A program made the position numbers and the translations under genes. DNA of 64,000 bases from Rhizobium sp. NFR07. GTDB taxonomy: Bacteria; Pseudomonadota; Alphaproteobacteria; Rhizobiales; Rhizobiaceae. Below the pieces are notes generated by a model. That model ran no database searches and was not told the origin of the DNA. It saw only the letters and a list, made by a program, of their open reading frames with translations. Location: the NCBI RefSeq assembly GCF_900111905.1, contig NZ_FOKM01000017.1, forward strand, positions 1 to 64,000, read 5' to 3'. Numbering within the stretch: the first letter of the stretch is position 1; the number at the start of each line of letters is the position of its first letter. Of the stretch, positions 18,836-28,104 are shown piece after piece.

Positions 18836-19033
18836 TTAGTTCGATTGAGCGGGCGCTGACGGCGCCGGAGTTGCCGGTGTGGCGGGTGACGGTGTTGCAG
18901 GCGCGCTTGTGTTGGCTGGCGGAGTTGCGGGTGCGGTCGCTGTACCCGTATCACTCGGTGCTCGTGTCATGAGCACGACGGCAAGGATAACGACGACGAC
19001 CACGACTATTCCGATAATGACGTTTCTATTCAT
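18836..19033 (-). CDS. Small membrane-anchored Ala/Pro/Thr-rich protein (65 aa)
   Basis: The first 22 residues form a signal-anchor or uncleaved membrane helix (VIIGIVVVVVVILAVVL). The rest is a low-complexity Ala-Pro-Thr-Ser tail expected in the periplasm. GGAGG lies six bases before the ATG at 19033, and a strong hairpin follows the stop. No EcfG-type match lies upstream. The function is unknown; an envelope-spanning linker is possible. Confidence 0.75.
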   Translation of the reverse strand: MNRNVIIGIVVVVVVILAVVLMTRAPSDTGTATAPATPPANTSAPATPSPATPATPAPSAPAQSN

Positions 19034-19440
19034 TGAGTTCCTCCCTAAGCCGTAACGGCACAATGCTAGGTAGGCTTGGTCAGCAAATTGTCCACCAGCC
19101 AACGCAACACGTCGACGTCAGCATCCCAATGTCTCTGACGCCGGTAGTAAGGCCTGACCGAGAGTAAACATCATCCCCTGCCTGTCAAACCGAGCCGCGA
19201 GTGACGTATACTGGTAAGGCAAAGAGCAGAAAAGCAGCTGCTGCAGCGCCTGAAGTCGTTTGAGATGATCTGCATCCACTCCGATAGAGTAAGGCGGCGC
19301 CACCCCCCATGGTTGCTTTACAACAATTCAGCATTAGTCATATAAAATTTATTAACCACCTTGCTCCGCACTGCTTACTCAGCATGCTGTAGAAAGAGTG
19401 GTTCTCTTTGCGTCTACGGAAACTTCGCACGAGACTGGTT
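19034..19440. other. Intergenic, no firm gene
   Basis: A reverse-strand frame at 19118-19303 starts only with GTG and lacks a binding site. The region upstream of the ArsR gene shows no clear operator that I could define. Confidence 0.35.
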
Positions 19441-19752
19441 GTGACCTCAAATCTTGACTTTGACACCGCTGCCGACTTTTTGTCCGTTTTGGCCAACGGC
19501 AACCGCTTACAGATATTCAGACGTCTCACCGACCGTGAGTGGGACGTTGGTTCGCTGGCCAAGGAGCTCAACCTGAGCCAGTCCGCGCTATCCCAACATC
19601 TTAAGCGAATGCGAGAGTTGAAGCTGGTGGAGACGCGTCGCGAGGCCCAAACCATCTTCTACTATTGCCAGAGCGCTGCGGTGGTGAAAATTCTCCTAGT
19701 GTTGTCAGACATCGCTGAGACGGACGGAGGCGGCTCAGAGCTCGCGGCCTAG
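19441..19752 (+). CDS. ArsR-family transcriptional regulator
   Basis: About 103 residues with a winged helix-turn-helix of the ArsR fold. It shows FLSVLANGNRLQIFRRL, the recognition segment ELNLSQSALSQHLKRMRELK, and the wing LVETRREAQTIFYY. No Cys pair is visible in the metal-binding position (the segment reads NLSQSAL), so it may sense something other than arsenite. The start could be the GTG at 19441 or a TTG at 19408. No obvious target gene is adjacent. Confidence 0.85.
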   Translation: MTSNLDFDTAADFLSVLANGNRLQIFRRLTDREWDVGSLAKELNLSQSALSQHLKRMRELKLVETRREAQTIFYYCQSAAVVKILLVLSDIAETDGGGSELAA

Positions 19753-19928
19753 CTTTCGCCGTCGCCGGAATAGGATTGTTAACGCAGCGGATACGTCATG
19801 CAATCATCGCTCCCGAGCTTTCGCCGGAACGTCCCTTAGAAAAGCGTCTTCCGCCGGTCCCAGATGCGCGCGGGCCAGTGACAAAAACTGCTCGCCGGTT
19901 AAAGTATCCTCGTCAGAGAGGAACTATA

Positions 19929-20162
19929 ATGTCTGAACCTTCGAAAACCGCCCTCGCCGATATTGTCAGATACCATTTTGTCGAGATCGAAAACTATGCA
20001 GCAGCTCAATATCCGGGCGACAGTGAGCTAGGCCTGGGCATCGCCGATTTGAGACAGGCCCTCAATGATTACTTCGGCGCAATTAGCTTAAGCAAGCTCG
20101 GCCCGAAGGGCAGTCAAACATCGGCTGCTCCTGTCGTTCAAACCACGCCCGATCAGTCTTAG
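19929..20162 (+). CDS. Hypothetical protein (77 aa)
   Basis: A soluble acidic protein that begins MSEPSKTALADIVRYHFVEI, with predicted helices to about residue 50 and a flexible Ser/Pro/Thr tail. GAGAGGAA lies just before the ATG. The family is unknown, and no EcfG-type promoter was found. Confidence 0.65.
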   Translation: MSEPSKTALADIVRYHFVEIENYAAAQYPGDSELGLGIADLRQALNDYFGAISLSKLGPKGSQTSAAPVVQTTPDQS

Positions 20163-20746
20163 ACGTTCCCAGGGGGCAATCCTTTGAATGGAGCTGACTG
20201 TTTCAGCTAGAAGCGGTCCTGCGCCCCAGGCGCTGTTCTTCGCCGGGTCGTGCGCGATAGGAAGTAGCCATCTATCGAGTGCGGTGACCGCTCTGACGTT
20301 ACCGGTGCTGCGCTCTCACGTTGTTCTCGCGCCGTGATGTGAGCGCCTATCCATAGACAAGCGACGAGAATTGCTCCTTAGAGACTAGATCGGAAGTTCC
20401 AACGCTGAGGAAGTCTGTACGTCATGTCCATCGGGATCGGCTAGACGATGTCATAGCGCAGATCGTCTGGAAAAGTCTTCGGCCGGGAGACTGGGTAAAT
20501 GAGGTTGCAGAGCTTACCCCATCTGGAGCAGAACTACGTTGCATCGGGCACTGGGACTGGATCCGGTTCGACCATCCCAATGCCGAAATCAAGATGCTTG
20601 ATGAGGTGGGGCATATGACCCACCATGCCTATCCAGAAACCTGCAGGCCTGACGGAACCTGTCGGTCAGGTTATGGACTACTCAGGAACGGGACAGACCC
20701 AAGCCGGCCACGCTGCGCAGGGCTAATGGCTCGCTCGAGCGTTTTG
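20163..20746. other. Intergenic; coding-like tract without a start
   Basis: The forward frame at about 20400-20680 reads like protein (RLDDVIAQIVWKSLRPGDWV, then HWDWIRFDHPNAEIKMLDEV) but has no usable start codon before an internal ATG at 20594 and runs into the antisense of msrA. It is probably a gene remnant. Confidence 0.35.
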
Positions 20747-21259
20747 TCAGCTGGCCGCAACCTTGCGATCCGGGAGTTTCCAACCCGGACGCGGAAAGTG
20801 ACAGGTGTATCCGTTCGGAATGCGCTGCAGATAATCCTGGTGCTCCGGCTCGGCTTCCCAGAACTCACCGACAGGGGTCACCTCGGTGACGACCTTGCCA
20901 GGCCAGATGCCGGAAGCGTCAACATCAGCGATCGTATCTCTCGCGACCATCTCCTGCTGTGAGTTGGTGAAGAAGATTGCGGAACGATAACTGGTCCCCA
21001 GATCGTTGCCTTGGCGGTTCAGCGTGCTGGGGTCGTGGATCTGAAAGAAGAATTCCAAAAGATTGCGGAAGCTCGTCATCTCTGGATCGAAGTTGATCTC
21101 GATCGCTTCCGCGTGACCGTCATGGTTCCGGTAGGTCGCGTTCTCGACATAACCTCCAGTATAACCTACGCGGGTGGATTTCACGCCGGGGAGTCGGCGA
21201 ATGAGATCCTGCATTCCCCAGAAGCATCCACCTGCCAGGACTGCGCGTTCAGTACTCAT
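20747..21259 (-). CDS. msrA: Peptide methionine-(S)-S-oxide reductase MsrA
   Basis: A protein of 170 residues that reduces methionine-S-sulfoxide in proteins. The catalytic motif GCFWG contains Cys12, followed by [20 protein letters not shown] and a conserved region around [26 protein letters not shown]. The C-terminus [14 protein letters not shown] lacks the usual resolving-Cys cluster except for one Cys. The ATG at 21259 follows GGGAG. There is no signal peptide, so it acts in the cytosol. It fits the oxidative-stress theme, though no EcfG match lies upstream. Confidence 0.93.
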   Translation of the reverse strand: MSTERAVLAGGCFWGMQDLIRRLPGVKSTRVGYTGGYVENATYRNHDGHAEAIEINFDPEMTSFRNLLEFFFQIHDPSTLNRQGNDLGTSYRSAIFFTNSQQEMVARDTIADVDASGIWPGKVVTEVTPVGEFWEAEPEHQDYLQRIPNGYTCHFPRPGWKLPDRKVAAS

Positions 21260-21363
21260 GACTAACTCCCTGTGTGCTGTGTCTGAGGAAGATATGGGAA
21301 TTGGCGCACACACGAACCAGTCCGCCGTGGCACAATGGGAGCCAAAGCAAATCGATGCGAGGT

Positions 21364-21888
21364 TTAGTCATTAGAGCCGCCGACAGCGTTCACTCCATAA
21401 AGCGTGATGATCTGAGCAGCCCCATTAGGGTCCCGGGAGGCTTCAGCCAGAACTGCAGAACTCAGTCGAGTATCACCTGTGATTTCCCGACCTGTCCATT
21501 CCGGAATGTCGAAGTCTTCGCTTTCGGCGCCTAGCTCGATTTCAGCCGTCACAAGGCCCAGCAACGGTCCAAGATACTCATCGACCTGCCAAAGATGCTC
21601 TCCCACCTTCACCTCGTGCCTCAGCTTCTCCAGCCCAGGCCCTTTTGCAAACTCGGAGATTATACCTTGGGCGTCATCACTCGTCAGGCTGACATGATAT
21701 TCACTGCGGGCAGCGCCATGACGCTCCCCCTTCAGGGTCAGTGTCGGCTGATCCTCGCAAAGCCGCACCCTGGCCTTACCTCCCTCGAAACGAGCAATCA
21801 GATGATCCTCGATGTGCCGGCTGGCGGCTGCCTCTCCCCTCCATGTGTCGTTTACTACCAAATATTTTCGCTCGACTTCCAACGCCAT
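21364..21888 (-). CDS. CYTH-domain protein (triphosphate tunnel family)
   Basis: A protein of 174 residues opening with [10 protein letters not shown], the ExExK signature of CYTH enzymes. Paired charged strands follow ([42 protein letters not shown]) that would line a triphosphate-binding tunnel. It is likely an inorganic triphosphatase-like hydrolase; cyclase activity is not implied. GGACGTCC precedes the ATG. The upstream box GGAAC-N16-CGCT is one base off the EcfG pattern. Confidence 0.85.
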   Translation of the reverse strand: MALEVERKYLVVNDTWRGEAAASRHIEDHLIARFEGGKARVRLCEDQPTLTLKGERHGAARSEYHVSLTSDDAQGIISEFAKGPGLEKLRHEVKVGEHLWQVDEYLGPLLGLVTAEIELGAESEDFDIPEWTGREITGDTRLSSAVLAEASRDPNGAAQIITLYGVNAVGGSND

Positions 21889-21954
21889 CGGACGTCCTCC
21901 ATTGTTCGCGTCCGATAGCGCGGTTGTCAGGAAAAAGTTCCGCTGCGCAGCGAT

Positions 21955-21980
21955 GGAACGCGGACCGTCGTCAAGGAGTT
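21955..21980 (+). promoter_or_regulatory. EcfG-type promoter (GGAAC-N17-aGTT)
   Basis: GGAAC at 21955-21959 and GTT at 21978-21980, 28 bases before the 29-residue membrane peptide. Confidence 0.55.
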
Positions 21981-22008
21981 GAAGAGAATATAATGGAGGT
22001 CTGAAACA

Positions 22009-22098
22009 ATGGATATCAAGTTGTATCTCATCGGAAGCACGGTCCTAACCACTACCTGGGTTGGCGGAATGGTCGTTCTGCTGGCGGCCGCCATGTAA
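22009..22098 (+). CDS. 29-residue membrane peptide
   Basis: A tiny ORF that encodes one hydrophobic segment: it opens MDIKLYLIGSTVLTTTW and ends with Gly, Val, Leu and Ala residues. It is preceded by a perfect GGAGGT ribosome-binding site eight bases before the ATG and by an EcfG-type promoter. Both signals are unusual for chance, so I call it a real stress-induced membrane microprotein. Its function and partner are unknown. Confidence 0.6.
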   Translation: MDIKLYLIGSTVLTTTWVGGMVVLLAAAM

Positions 22099-22189
22099 GG
22101 CTGTAGCGGTCGGCTAATTCTATGGGCTGTCCGAAAAGAACAGTGCGACTTTGCTGTCTTCTCCTGTCCTTGGAAACGTCGCTCAGTCT

Positions 22190-22330
22190 AATGCAAAACG
22201 GCAGCCTACCATCAGGACGGCCTCTCCATGGAGCGATCGCCCTCCTACTGATCGATATAAACTTGGGCAATTATCGAAGCTTTACGGCTTGGCGCGGCCT
22301 AACCGCCCGACATTTTTGTCGAAAAGACCG
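22190..22330 (+). pseudogene. Remnant of a receiver domain
   Basis: The forward frame contains AIALLLIDINLGNYRSFTAW and GLTARHF, which align with the phospho-acceptor region of FAT GUY receivers such as LLDINLGDGSDFTVAEAL in the protein at 2199. Downstream the expected PFVF-TGY motif is seen only in shifted frames (DIFVEKTG). No intact start or end was found. Boundaries are approximate. Confidence 0.45.
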
Positions 22331-22534
22331 GCCTTTCCTTGCTCAGTTCATAGGCCATTCATTTACTCCGGGCCTTTCTCCTGAAGTTCGCTTTCAGTCG
22401 CATCCTCGTCTTATTTCGCAAGATCATTGAGATCATCACGCTAAACGCTCGCGGCATTTAGCGTGTAGCGCAGAAGATCTCGACGCAGACGAACAAGAAA
22501 CGCGCGATGCCTACGCTCTCCACCAAGCCAGCCC

Positions 22535-22559
22535 GGAACCTCCGGTCTCGAAAAATGTT
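22535..22559 (+). promoter_or_regulatory. EcfG-type promoter (GGAAC-N16-tGTT)
   Basis: GGAAC at 22535-22539 and GTT at 22557-22559, 32 bases before the DUF883-like gene. Confidence 0.6.
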
Positions 22560-22591
22560 GCACCGGCAGTCACTATCGAGAGGACAAGAAA

Positions 22592-22990
22592 ATGGCGAAC
22601 AGCAAGTCTCCGGCTGTCAACTCCCTCCAAAACGAACAGGCTTCGCAACGCTTCGATCCAGATCCTTTGCAAGAAGGGCCGGAGGATACGTTGCTGGCAT
22701 CCGATCCGGTCTCGGCGGGTAAGTCGTTTCCCGCTGGGGCAACATTGGTGAGCCAGGATGAAGATACCGCGTCAGATGCGCCGCGAGTCGACGAGGCTTT
22801 GGAAGCAATACTGGAAAACCGCAATAGTCCCTATGTCGAAACCCGCGAGCATGTTGCGGCAGCGCGGGATCAGATCGACAGCATTCGAGATCGAACGGCA
22901 GCCGACATCCGCAGCCGGATCCGGAACAATCCATGGCGGGCTGTCGGAATCGCCTCTTTGGCGGGCTTTCTTTTTGGCCTGAGCCGGTGA
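22592..22990 (+). CDS. DUF883-like (ElaB/YqjD-type) membrane-anchored protein
   Basis: A protein of 132 residues with a long disordered acidic N-terminus (1-65), a charged helical region (VETREHVAAARDQIDSIRDR) and a C-terminal single hydrophobic segment (NPWRAVGIASLAGFLFGLSR) typical of DUF883/ElaB proteins. In other bacteria such proteins tether ribosomes or act at the inner membrane in stationary phase; the role here is inferred. GAGAGGA precedes the ATG, and an EcfG-type promoter is upstream. Confidence 0.8.
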   Translation: MANSKSPAVNSLQNEQASQRFDPDPLQEGPEDTLLASDPVSAGKSFPAGATLVSQDEDTASDAPRVDEALEAILENRNSPYVETREHVAAARDQIDSIRDRTAADIRSRIRNNPWRAVGIASLAGFLFGLSR

Positions 22991-23135
22991 TTAGCCCGGG
23001 CGCCACGTTCTTCTGAGGGTTCCTTGTACGCTGCCGTACAGGAACCGTTTCTGACGACCACCATTTTCCCGAGGTTAGTGGTGTGGCCCCCCGCGCGCAC
23101 CTTTTAAACTATATCAACATCGACGGAGGACGACT

Positions 23136-23636
23136 ATGGCTAGCGCCAAAACTCTCGACGACCTGTTTCTCGACACCCTGAAGGACATCTACTTTGCGGA
23201 AAAGCAGATCCTGAAGGCGCTGCCTAAGATGGCCCGCGCCTCGCAGTCCGAAGAAGGCAAACAAGGATTCTTGCACCATCGCGAGGAAACGCAGGGCCAA
23301 ATCGAGCGCCTCGAGCAGGTGTTCGAGCTTCTTGGCAAGTCGGCGCGTGGCAAAACCTGCGAGGCGATCCAGGGCATCATCGCCGAAGGCGAAGAGATTA
23401 TCGAAGAATTCAGTGGCTCGCCCGCGCTCGATGCCGGCCTCATTTCGTCCGCTCAGGCAGTCGAACATTACGAGATTGCACGCTATGGCACGCTGATCGA
23501 GTGGGCCAAGCAGCTCGGCCTGAACGACGCGATACCGCTTTTGGAAGAGAACTTGTCTGAAGAGGTAGCGACCGACAAGAAGCTGACCGCTCTTGCGAAA
23601 GCCTCAGCCAACAGCAAGGGCAAGAAAGCTGCCTGA
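23136..23636 (+). CDS. Ferritin-like DUF892 (YciE/YciF) protein, copy 2
   Basis: A protein of 166 residues, nearly identical to copy 1 at 11878 in length and sequence; differences cluster at the C-terminus. It begins with the same [20 protein letters not shown] signature. CGGAGGA precedes the ATG. Unlike copy 1 it has no EcfG-type match upstream, and it lies 67 bases before a catalase gene, which points to peroxide or iron stress. Confidence 0.92.
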   Translation: MASAKTLDDLFLDTLKDIYFAEKQILKALPKMARASQSEEGKQGFLHHREETQGQIERLEQVFELLGKSARGKTCEAIQGIIAEGEEIIEEFSGSPALDAGLISSAQAVEHYEIARYGTLIEWAKQLGLNDAIPLLEENLSEEVATDKKLTALAKASANSKGKKAA

Positions 23637-23651
23637 CCGACCTAAAAGTGA

Positions 23652-23678
23652 AAGGCTGCCCACAGGGCGGCCTTTTTT
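23652..23678 (+). terminator. Rho-independent terminator between DUF892 and katE
   Basis: The stem AAGGCTGCCC / GGGCGGCCTT has one G-T pair and a three-base loop, with a T run. It may attenuate rather than block expression of the catalase gene. Confidence 0.7.
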
Positions 23679-23703
23679 AGTTTTCCAACTCGAGGACCGG
23701 CAT

Positions 23704-25836
23704 ATGGCCAAGCAGACAAAATCACCCACCGAACAAGTCGTTATTCACGATCAGACGATATCCCGCGGTCAGGGCGGCGAACTCCACCAGACGGCGGAAG
23801 ATGGCTTCGACGTGCTGACGACATCGCAGGGCACTCCGGTCGCCGACGATCAGAATACATTGCGTGTGGGGCCCCGGGGCCCGGCTCTAATGGAGGATTT
23901 CCACTTCCGGGAAAAGATTTTCCATTTCGATCACGAGCGAATCCCGGAGCGGGTCGTTCACGCGCGGGGATATGGCGCGCACGGTTTTTTCGAGACGTAT
24001 GACTCTCTTGCCAAATATACCCGCGCCGATGTGTTCCAGCGCGCCGGAGAGAAGACACCGGTTTTCGTCAGGTTCTCCACGGTTGCCGGTAACAAGGGCT
24101 CGGCGGATCTCGCGCGCGATGTGCGCGGCTTCGCCGTCAAGATGTACACCAAAGAAGGCAACTGGGATCTGGTCGGCAATAACATCCCGGTGTTCTTCAT
24201 CCAGGATGCGATCAAGTTTCCTGATCTCATTCATGCGGCAAAGCAGGAGCCCGACCGCGCCTTTCCGCAAGCCCAGACGGCACATGACAACTTCTGGGAT
24301 TTCATCAGCCTGACGCCCGAGAGCATGCACATGGTTATGTGGATCATGTCGGATCGGACGATCCCGCGATCGCTCCGCTTCATGGAAGGATTCGGCGTCC
24401 ACACCTTCCGCTTCATCAACGACAAAGAAGAGTCCACCTTCGTGAAGTTTCACTGGAAGCCGAAGCTCGGCCTGCAGTCTGTCGCGTGGAACGAGGCAGT
24501 CAAGATCAACGGTGCGGACCCTGACTTCCACCGTCGAGATTTGTGGCAAGCGATCCAGTCTGGCGAGTTTCCAGAATGGGAGCTCGGGGTTCAGCTCTTT
24601 GATCAGGAATTTGCGGACAGCTTCGATTTCGACATTCTCGATCCGACCAAGATCATTCCGGAGGAGGTCCTGCCTGTGAAGCCGATCGGACGGCTTGTTC
24701 TGGACCGCATGCCGGATAATTTCTTTGCGGAAACCGAGCAGGTCGCCTTCATGACCCAGAACGTGCCGCCGGGAATCGGCTTCAGCAACGATCCTCTGCT
24801 TCAGGGCCGCAATTTCTCTTATCTCGATACCCAGCTTAAACGCCTGGGCGGCCCCAATTTCACTCACCTGCCGATCAATGCCCCCAAGTGTCCCTTCGCG
24901 CATTTCCAGCAGGACGGCCACATGGCGATGCGCAACCCGGTCGGTCGGATCAACTATGAGCCAAACTCGTTCGGGGAAGGCCCGCGAGAGAGCAAGGCTC
25001 GCGGCTACCGCCATTTCCCAGCGGAAGAAACCGGCACCAAGGTTCAGCTTCGTCCTGAGAGCTTCGCCGACCATTACAGCCAGGCGCGGCAGTTTTTCAT
25101 CAGTCAGACACCACCGGAACAGCGTCATATCATCATGGCGCTCACCTTTGAATTAAGCAAAGTCGAGACCGTCGCGATCCGCGAGCGCATGGTTTCCCAC
25201 TTGGTCAACATCGACGAAACGCTTGCATCGGAAGTCGCTCATCGGTTGGGAATGAGCAGCGTGCCGAAGGCTGCGTCTTCAGCTGTAGCCACCAGACAGG
25301 ATCTCGAACCCTCGCCCGCTCTGAGCATTGTCGAGCGCGGGCCGAAGAGGTTCGAGGGGCGTAAGCTCGGCCTTCTCGTCACTGACGGCGTCGATGCGAA
25401 ACTGCTCAACGGTCTGATAAGCGCAGTTTTAAAGGAAAAGGGGGTAGTTGAGCTCGTCGCCCCCAAGGTAGGCGGCGTGACAGCGTCAGACGGCACTTTC
25501 ATCGTCGCGCAGCACATGATCGATGGCGGCCCCTCGGTATTGTTCGATGCCGTGGCACTGCTCGTCTCCGAAGCGGGTGTCGAGGACCTGGTGAAAGAGG
25601 CAACGGCACGCGATTTCGTGGCGGACGCATTCCAGCACTGCAAGTTCATCGGCTATAACGGCGCCGCCCTATCTCTTCTTGAAAAGGCTGGCATCGCAAA
25701 GGACATGGATGAAGGCGTCCTGGAACTCTCGAGCGCGGCAGCGCTGACAGCGTTTGTCGCAGAGCTTGGCAAGCTTCGAGTGTGGGGGCGGGAGCCCTCA
25801 GTGAAACTTGGCCAGACCTCGACGCCTGTCGCGTGA
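23704..25836 (+). CDS. katE: Large-subunit catalase (HPII/KatE type)
   Basis: A protein of 710 residues, the length of clade-2 large catalases. It has the core catalase fold with distal-side His86 ([12 protein letters not shown]), [19 protein letters not shown], and the proximal heme ligand Tyr373 in FSYLDTQ. A C-terminal flavodoxin/PfpI-like domain (about 570-700) carries [19 protein letters not shown]. It decomposes hydrogen peroxide in the cytosol. The ATG at 23704 follows GAGG. It lies downstream of DUF892 copy 2 on the same strand. Confidence 0.96.
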   Translation: MAKQTKSPTEQVVIHDQTISRGQGGELHQTAEDGFDVLTTSQGTPVADDQNTLRVGPRGPALMEDFHFREKIFHFDHERIPERVVHARGYGAHGFFETYDSLAKYTRADVFQRAGEKTPVFVRFSTVAGNKGSADLARDVRGFAVKMYTKEGNWDLVGNNIPVFFIQDAIKFPDLIHAAKQEPDRAFPQAQTAHDNFWDFISLTPESMHMVMWIMSDRTIPRSLRFMEGFGVHTFRFINDKEESTFVKFHWKPKLGLQSVAWNEAVKINGADPDFHRRDLWQAIQSGEFPEWELGVQLFDQEFADSFDFDILDPTKIIPEEVLPVKPIGRLVLDRMPDNFFAETEQVAFMTQNVPPGIGFSNDPLLQGRNFSYLDTQLKRLGGPNFTHLPINAPKCPFAHFQQDGHMAMRNPVGRINYEPNSFGEGPRESKARGYRHFPAEETGTKVQLRPESFADHYSQARQFFISQTPPEQRHIIMALTFELSKVETVAIRERMVSHLVNIDETLASEVAHRLGMSSVPKAASSAVATRQDLEPSPALSIVERGPKRFEGRKLGLLVTDGVDAKLLNGLISAVLKEKGVVELVAPKVGGVTASDGTFIVAQHMIDGGPSVLFDAVALLVSEAGVEDLVKEATARDFVADAFQHCKFIGYNGAALSLLEKAGIAKDMDEGVLELSSAAALTAFVAELGKLRVWGREPSVKLGQTSTPVA

Positions 25837-26211
25837 TCTAAAATTGACCGGCACGGGGCTTCTCCCCGTGCCGGCCATCCGGAATTGCTGGACAGAGACG
25901 ACGGGTGGCGGCTAGCACCTATTTTGCGGAGGCCGACCAGTCCGGCTGCGGTGGGTAGATCCTACGCGCCCCCCCTTGAAAGCAAGGCCTCCGCTTGCAT
26001 TATGCAGCGTTTCGGGCGGGCTGACCTTGGCGCATCTGCTCGCCGAGAGCTGGCGCGAGGATTACGGTTGTCGGCGGCAAACCTGGGTGGATATTTGAAG
26101 ATAGGAAGCTGAGACTGGCAACAGTTTAGGCAGTCTTCGATATTCGTGGTGCTGGTAGCGTGCAACGCATGCGCTCTTTCATACCATTTGACTAATATTC
26201 GCGCATCGAGG
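25837..26211. other. Intergenic with hairpin; no firm gene
   Basis: It begins with the katE hairpin. A forward frame at 25885-26112 has no binding site or family and was not called. Confidence 0.4.
25848..25874 (+). terminator. Hairpin terminator after katE
   Basis: An 11-base perfect stem (CCGGCACGGGG with its complement) and a five-base loop 12 bases after the stop. It lacks a T run, so efficiency is uncertain. Confidence 0.6.
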
Positions 26212-26236
26212 GGAACTTGCCCCGTGGTGCGACGTT
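26212..26236 (+). promoter_or_regulatory. EcfG-type promoter (GGAAC-N16-cGTT, full consensus)
   Basis: GGAAC at 26212-26216 and CGTT at 26233-26236, 32 bases before DUF982 copy 2. Confidence 0.7.
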
Positions 26237-26268
26237 CTCTTGCGGCAAATCTGTAGGGAGTTAAACAA

Positions 26269-26526
26269 ATGTCTGGTCCAAACGTACGATGGAATGAGCC
26301 TGTGGAAATTGCTTTCCCGTCCGGTTCGCACAGGGTCAACGGTCCGTTTGAGGCGCTCGCGCACATGACGGAAAACTGGCCTGCTGCGCAGGGAATTGAT
26401 TTCGTCCGGGCCCGCAGTGCTTGCCGCGGAGCGCTCGCCGGTCACAGGACGATCGATGAAGCGCGAATTGCTTTCGAAGCGGCTGCCACGGAAGCTCGCA
26501 AACAGTTCGATCTGCGTCGACATTAA
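26269..26526 (+). CDS. DUF982 protein, copy 2
   Basis: A protein of 85 residues with the family layout: a strand-rich start (WNEPVEIAFPSGSHRVNGPF), then helices with ARSACRGALAGHRTIDEAR. AGGGAG lies before the ATG, and a full-consensus EcfG-type promoter is upstream. The function is unknown. It is divergent in sequence from copy 1 at 18261. Confidence 0.82.
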   Translation: MSGPNVRWNEPVEIAFPSGSHRVNGPFEALAHMTENWPAAQGIDFVRARSACRGALAGHRTIDEARIAFEAAATEARKQFDLRRH

Positions 26527-26535
26527 AAGGCATTA

Positions 26536-26563
26536 GAGCATTGGGCAGGATTGCCCAATGCTC
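26536..26563. terminator. Bidirectional hairpin between convergent genes
   Basis: A 12-base perfect stem (GAGCATTGGGCA with its complement) and a four-base loop between the ends of DUF982 and DUF4142. Confidence 0.65.
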
Positions 26564-26587
26564 ATTCGCATTATCTAACCAGGTAGA

Positions 26588-27115
26588 TTACTTGTCGAGA
26601 TCCTGAGCCATCTTGTAGTGATGCTCAAGCGCCGGCAGCGTCTTCGCAGCCCAGGCTTTCAGATCGGCGTTCTCGCCTTCTTCGGCGTAGCGCTTGAACA
26701 GATCGACGGCATCTTCATGGGCTTCCACCTGATCGTCGATGTATTCCTCGTTGAACTCAGCGCCGTCCAGCTTGGCGAGTTCATCGACCTCTTCCTTGTG
26801 GTCTTCAGTCAGGGCCGTGACCGGATTGCCTTGCACCTTGCCGCTGGTCAGCAGCGCCTTGAGCTCGGCAGTGGTCTTCTCGTGCCCGGTGATCATCTGC
26901 TGCGCGAACGCCTTGGTGGGTTCGTCACCCTTCTGAAGCGCAAGCTTGCTGGACTCGATCTCGAACATATCGCTGGCGGACGCCTGAAGGATGAAGTCTT
27001 CGGTCTTCGGCGCGACACCGAGCGCCGAGTTTACGCCGGTCGATTCCGTGGCGGACTGGGCGAACGCGCCGGAAGCCGTCAGTACGAATGCGGAGGCGAT
27101 TAGGATCTTTTTCAT
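26588..27115 (-). CDS. Secreted DUF4142 protein
   Basis: A protein of 175 residues with a clear signal peptide (KKILIASAFVLTASGAFAQ, predicted cut after AFA), then the DUF4142 helical domain: FILQASASDMFEIESSKLAL, FAQQMITGHEKTTAELKALL and a C-terminal HHYKMAQDL. It is periplasmic with a ferritin-like four-helix appearance, and the biochemical role is unknown. CAGGAGAG precedes the ATG, and an EcfG-type promoter is upstream. Confidence 0.9.
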   Translation of the reverse strand: MKKILIASAFVLTASGAFAQSATESTGVNSALGVAPKTEDFILQASASDMFEIESSKLALQKGDEPTKAFAQQMITGHEKTTAELKALLTSGKVQGNPVTALTEDHKEEVDELAKLDGAEFNEEYIDDQVEAHEDAVDLFKRYAEEGENADLKAWAAKTLPALEHHYKMAQDLDK

Positions 27116-27143
27116 GAGGTCTCTCCTGTTGTTTCGCGCCTAC

Positions 27144-27168
27144 AACCCGGAATTCCGCCGTGGGTTCC
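27144..27168 (-). promoter_or_regulatory. EcfG-type promoter (GGAAC-N16-gGTT)
   Basis: On the reverse strand GGAAC is followed 16 bases later by GGTT, 29 bases before the DUF4142 gene. Confidence 0.6.
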
Positions 27169-27195
27169 CGTTAAACGTTTTTGACGAAAGATTAA

Positions 27196-28104
27196 TCACC
27201 CGGAACCGGGCTCGTGTCGCTGCCGTCGTTTCACTTTTCGTCGAGCGTCGCGGAGCTCCTCGAGCGTCGGCTGCCACCAGCCACGGCCCCGCTCATACTC
27301 TCCAGGCTCGGCTCGTGCGGGCCATGTGTGCACCAGTTCGTCTGCGGTCGGCACGCGCCATGTGGCCCAGATGTATTTGTCGCCGGCATGCGGATAGAAT
27401 TCGGCGACCTCATCTGCATCGACCAGTTCGCCCGTCGTCTCGGTGATGATGACGATACCGTACCTGGTAGTCGCAATGGGACGGTCAGGTGGTGGCAGGT
27501 CATCGCTCGGTACCGGCAGGCGCTTTTTGCGGCGCTCCATGGACCGGCGCTTCGACTGCGCTTCCTCCTCGGTCCCCCTCCTGGCTTCGGCACGCTTGCG
27601 GCGTTCCTCGGGCTCGTTCCGTTTCGCGGCCTCCTCGATCGTCTCCCATCGGTGCTGCAGTTCGTCGTAGGAGGCGTATGGAACCTCCCATGCCTTTTCG
27701 TCGTCATTCCACCGCGCGAACGGGATCTGTCTCAGCTCTTCGACGACAGTTCGCGAATACGGTGTGCGGATGCGAAAGCCGCGGTCGTAGACTGACAGGT
27801 ATGGGCTGAGAATGGGTTCGAATTGATAGGCGTCGCGACCGCGCTCTTCCTCGTAGGGGGTCCTTCGGGCAGCTTCGCTCGCCAACCAGTGTTCGATACG
27901 GCGCCGGGCGGTCGTCCCGGGCACCGTCCACGCTTGAAGGCTATCGCTCCAGCGGGCACGGGGGAATGTCTCGCGGAATCGCGCGACAGTCAGCCGGTCA
28001 AACGCGAACGACACCGTTTCCGGCTCGGGATGGGATCCCGTCTCTTTGTCAGCTTCACCTGCCATTTCCAGGAAACGTCCGTCGAAGGCTGCAGTTTCCA
28101 TCAC
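27196..28104 (-). CDS. Hypothetical protein with HARP-like repeats (302 aa)
   Basis: The N-terminal half has two similar units, FAFDRLTVARFRETFPRARW and RTVVEELRQIPFARWNDDEK, each followed by a Trp-Val-Pro core (AWTVPGT, AWEVPYA). This resembles the HARP motif found beside SNF2-type helicases. A Lys/Arg/Glu-rich linker (about 155-205) and a C-terminal domain with GDKYIWATWRVP follow. No helicase domain is present. The start overlaps the stop of the hydrolase gene as ATGA, so the two are coupled. DNA binding is only inferred. Confidence 0.7.
   Translation of the reverse strand: MMETAAFDGRFLEMAGEADKETGSHPEPETVSFAFDRLTVARFRETFPRARWSDSLQAWTVPGTTARRRIEHWLASEAARRTPYEEERGRDAYQFEPILSPYLSVYDRGFRIRTPYSRTVVEELRQIPFARWNDDEKAWEVPYASYDELQHRWETIEEAAKRNEPEERRKRAEARRGTEEEAQSKRRSMERRKKRLPVPSDDLPPPDRPIATTRYGIVIITETTGELVDADEVAEFYPHAGDKYIWATWRVPTADELVHTWPARAEPGEYERGRGWWQPTLEELRDARRKVKRRQRHEPGSG

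Noticed and set aside
19118-19303. Reverse frame of 61 codons (HLKRLQALQQLLFCSLPY)
   Set aside because: The only start is a GTG without a binding site; no promoter was found.
23027-23060. GGAAC upstream of DUF892 copy 2 as an EcfG promoter
   Set aside because: No GTT lies 16 or 17 bases (plus one) downstream.
23887-25128. Reverse frame of 413 codons inside katE
   Set aside because: It lies wholly antisense to an unmistakable catalase gene and has no recognisable domain.
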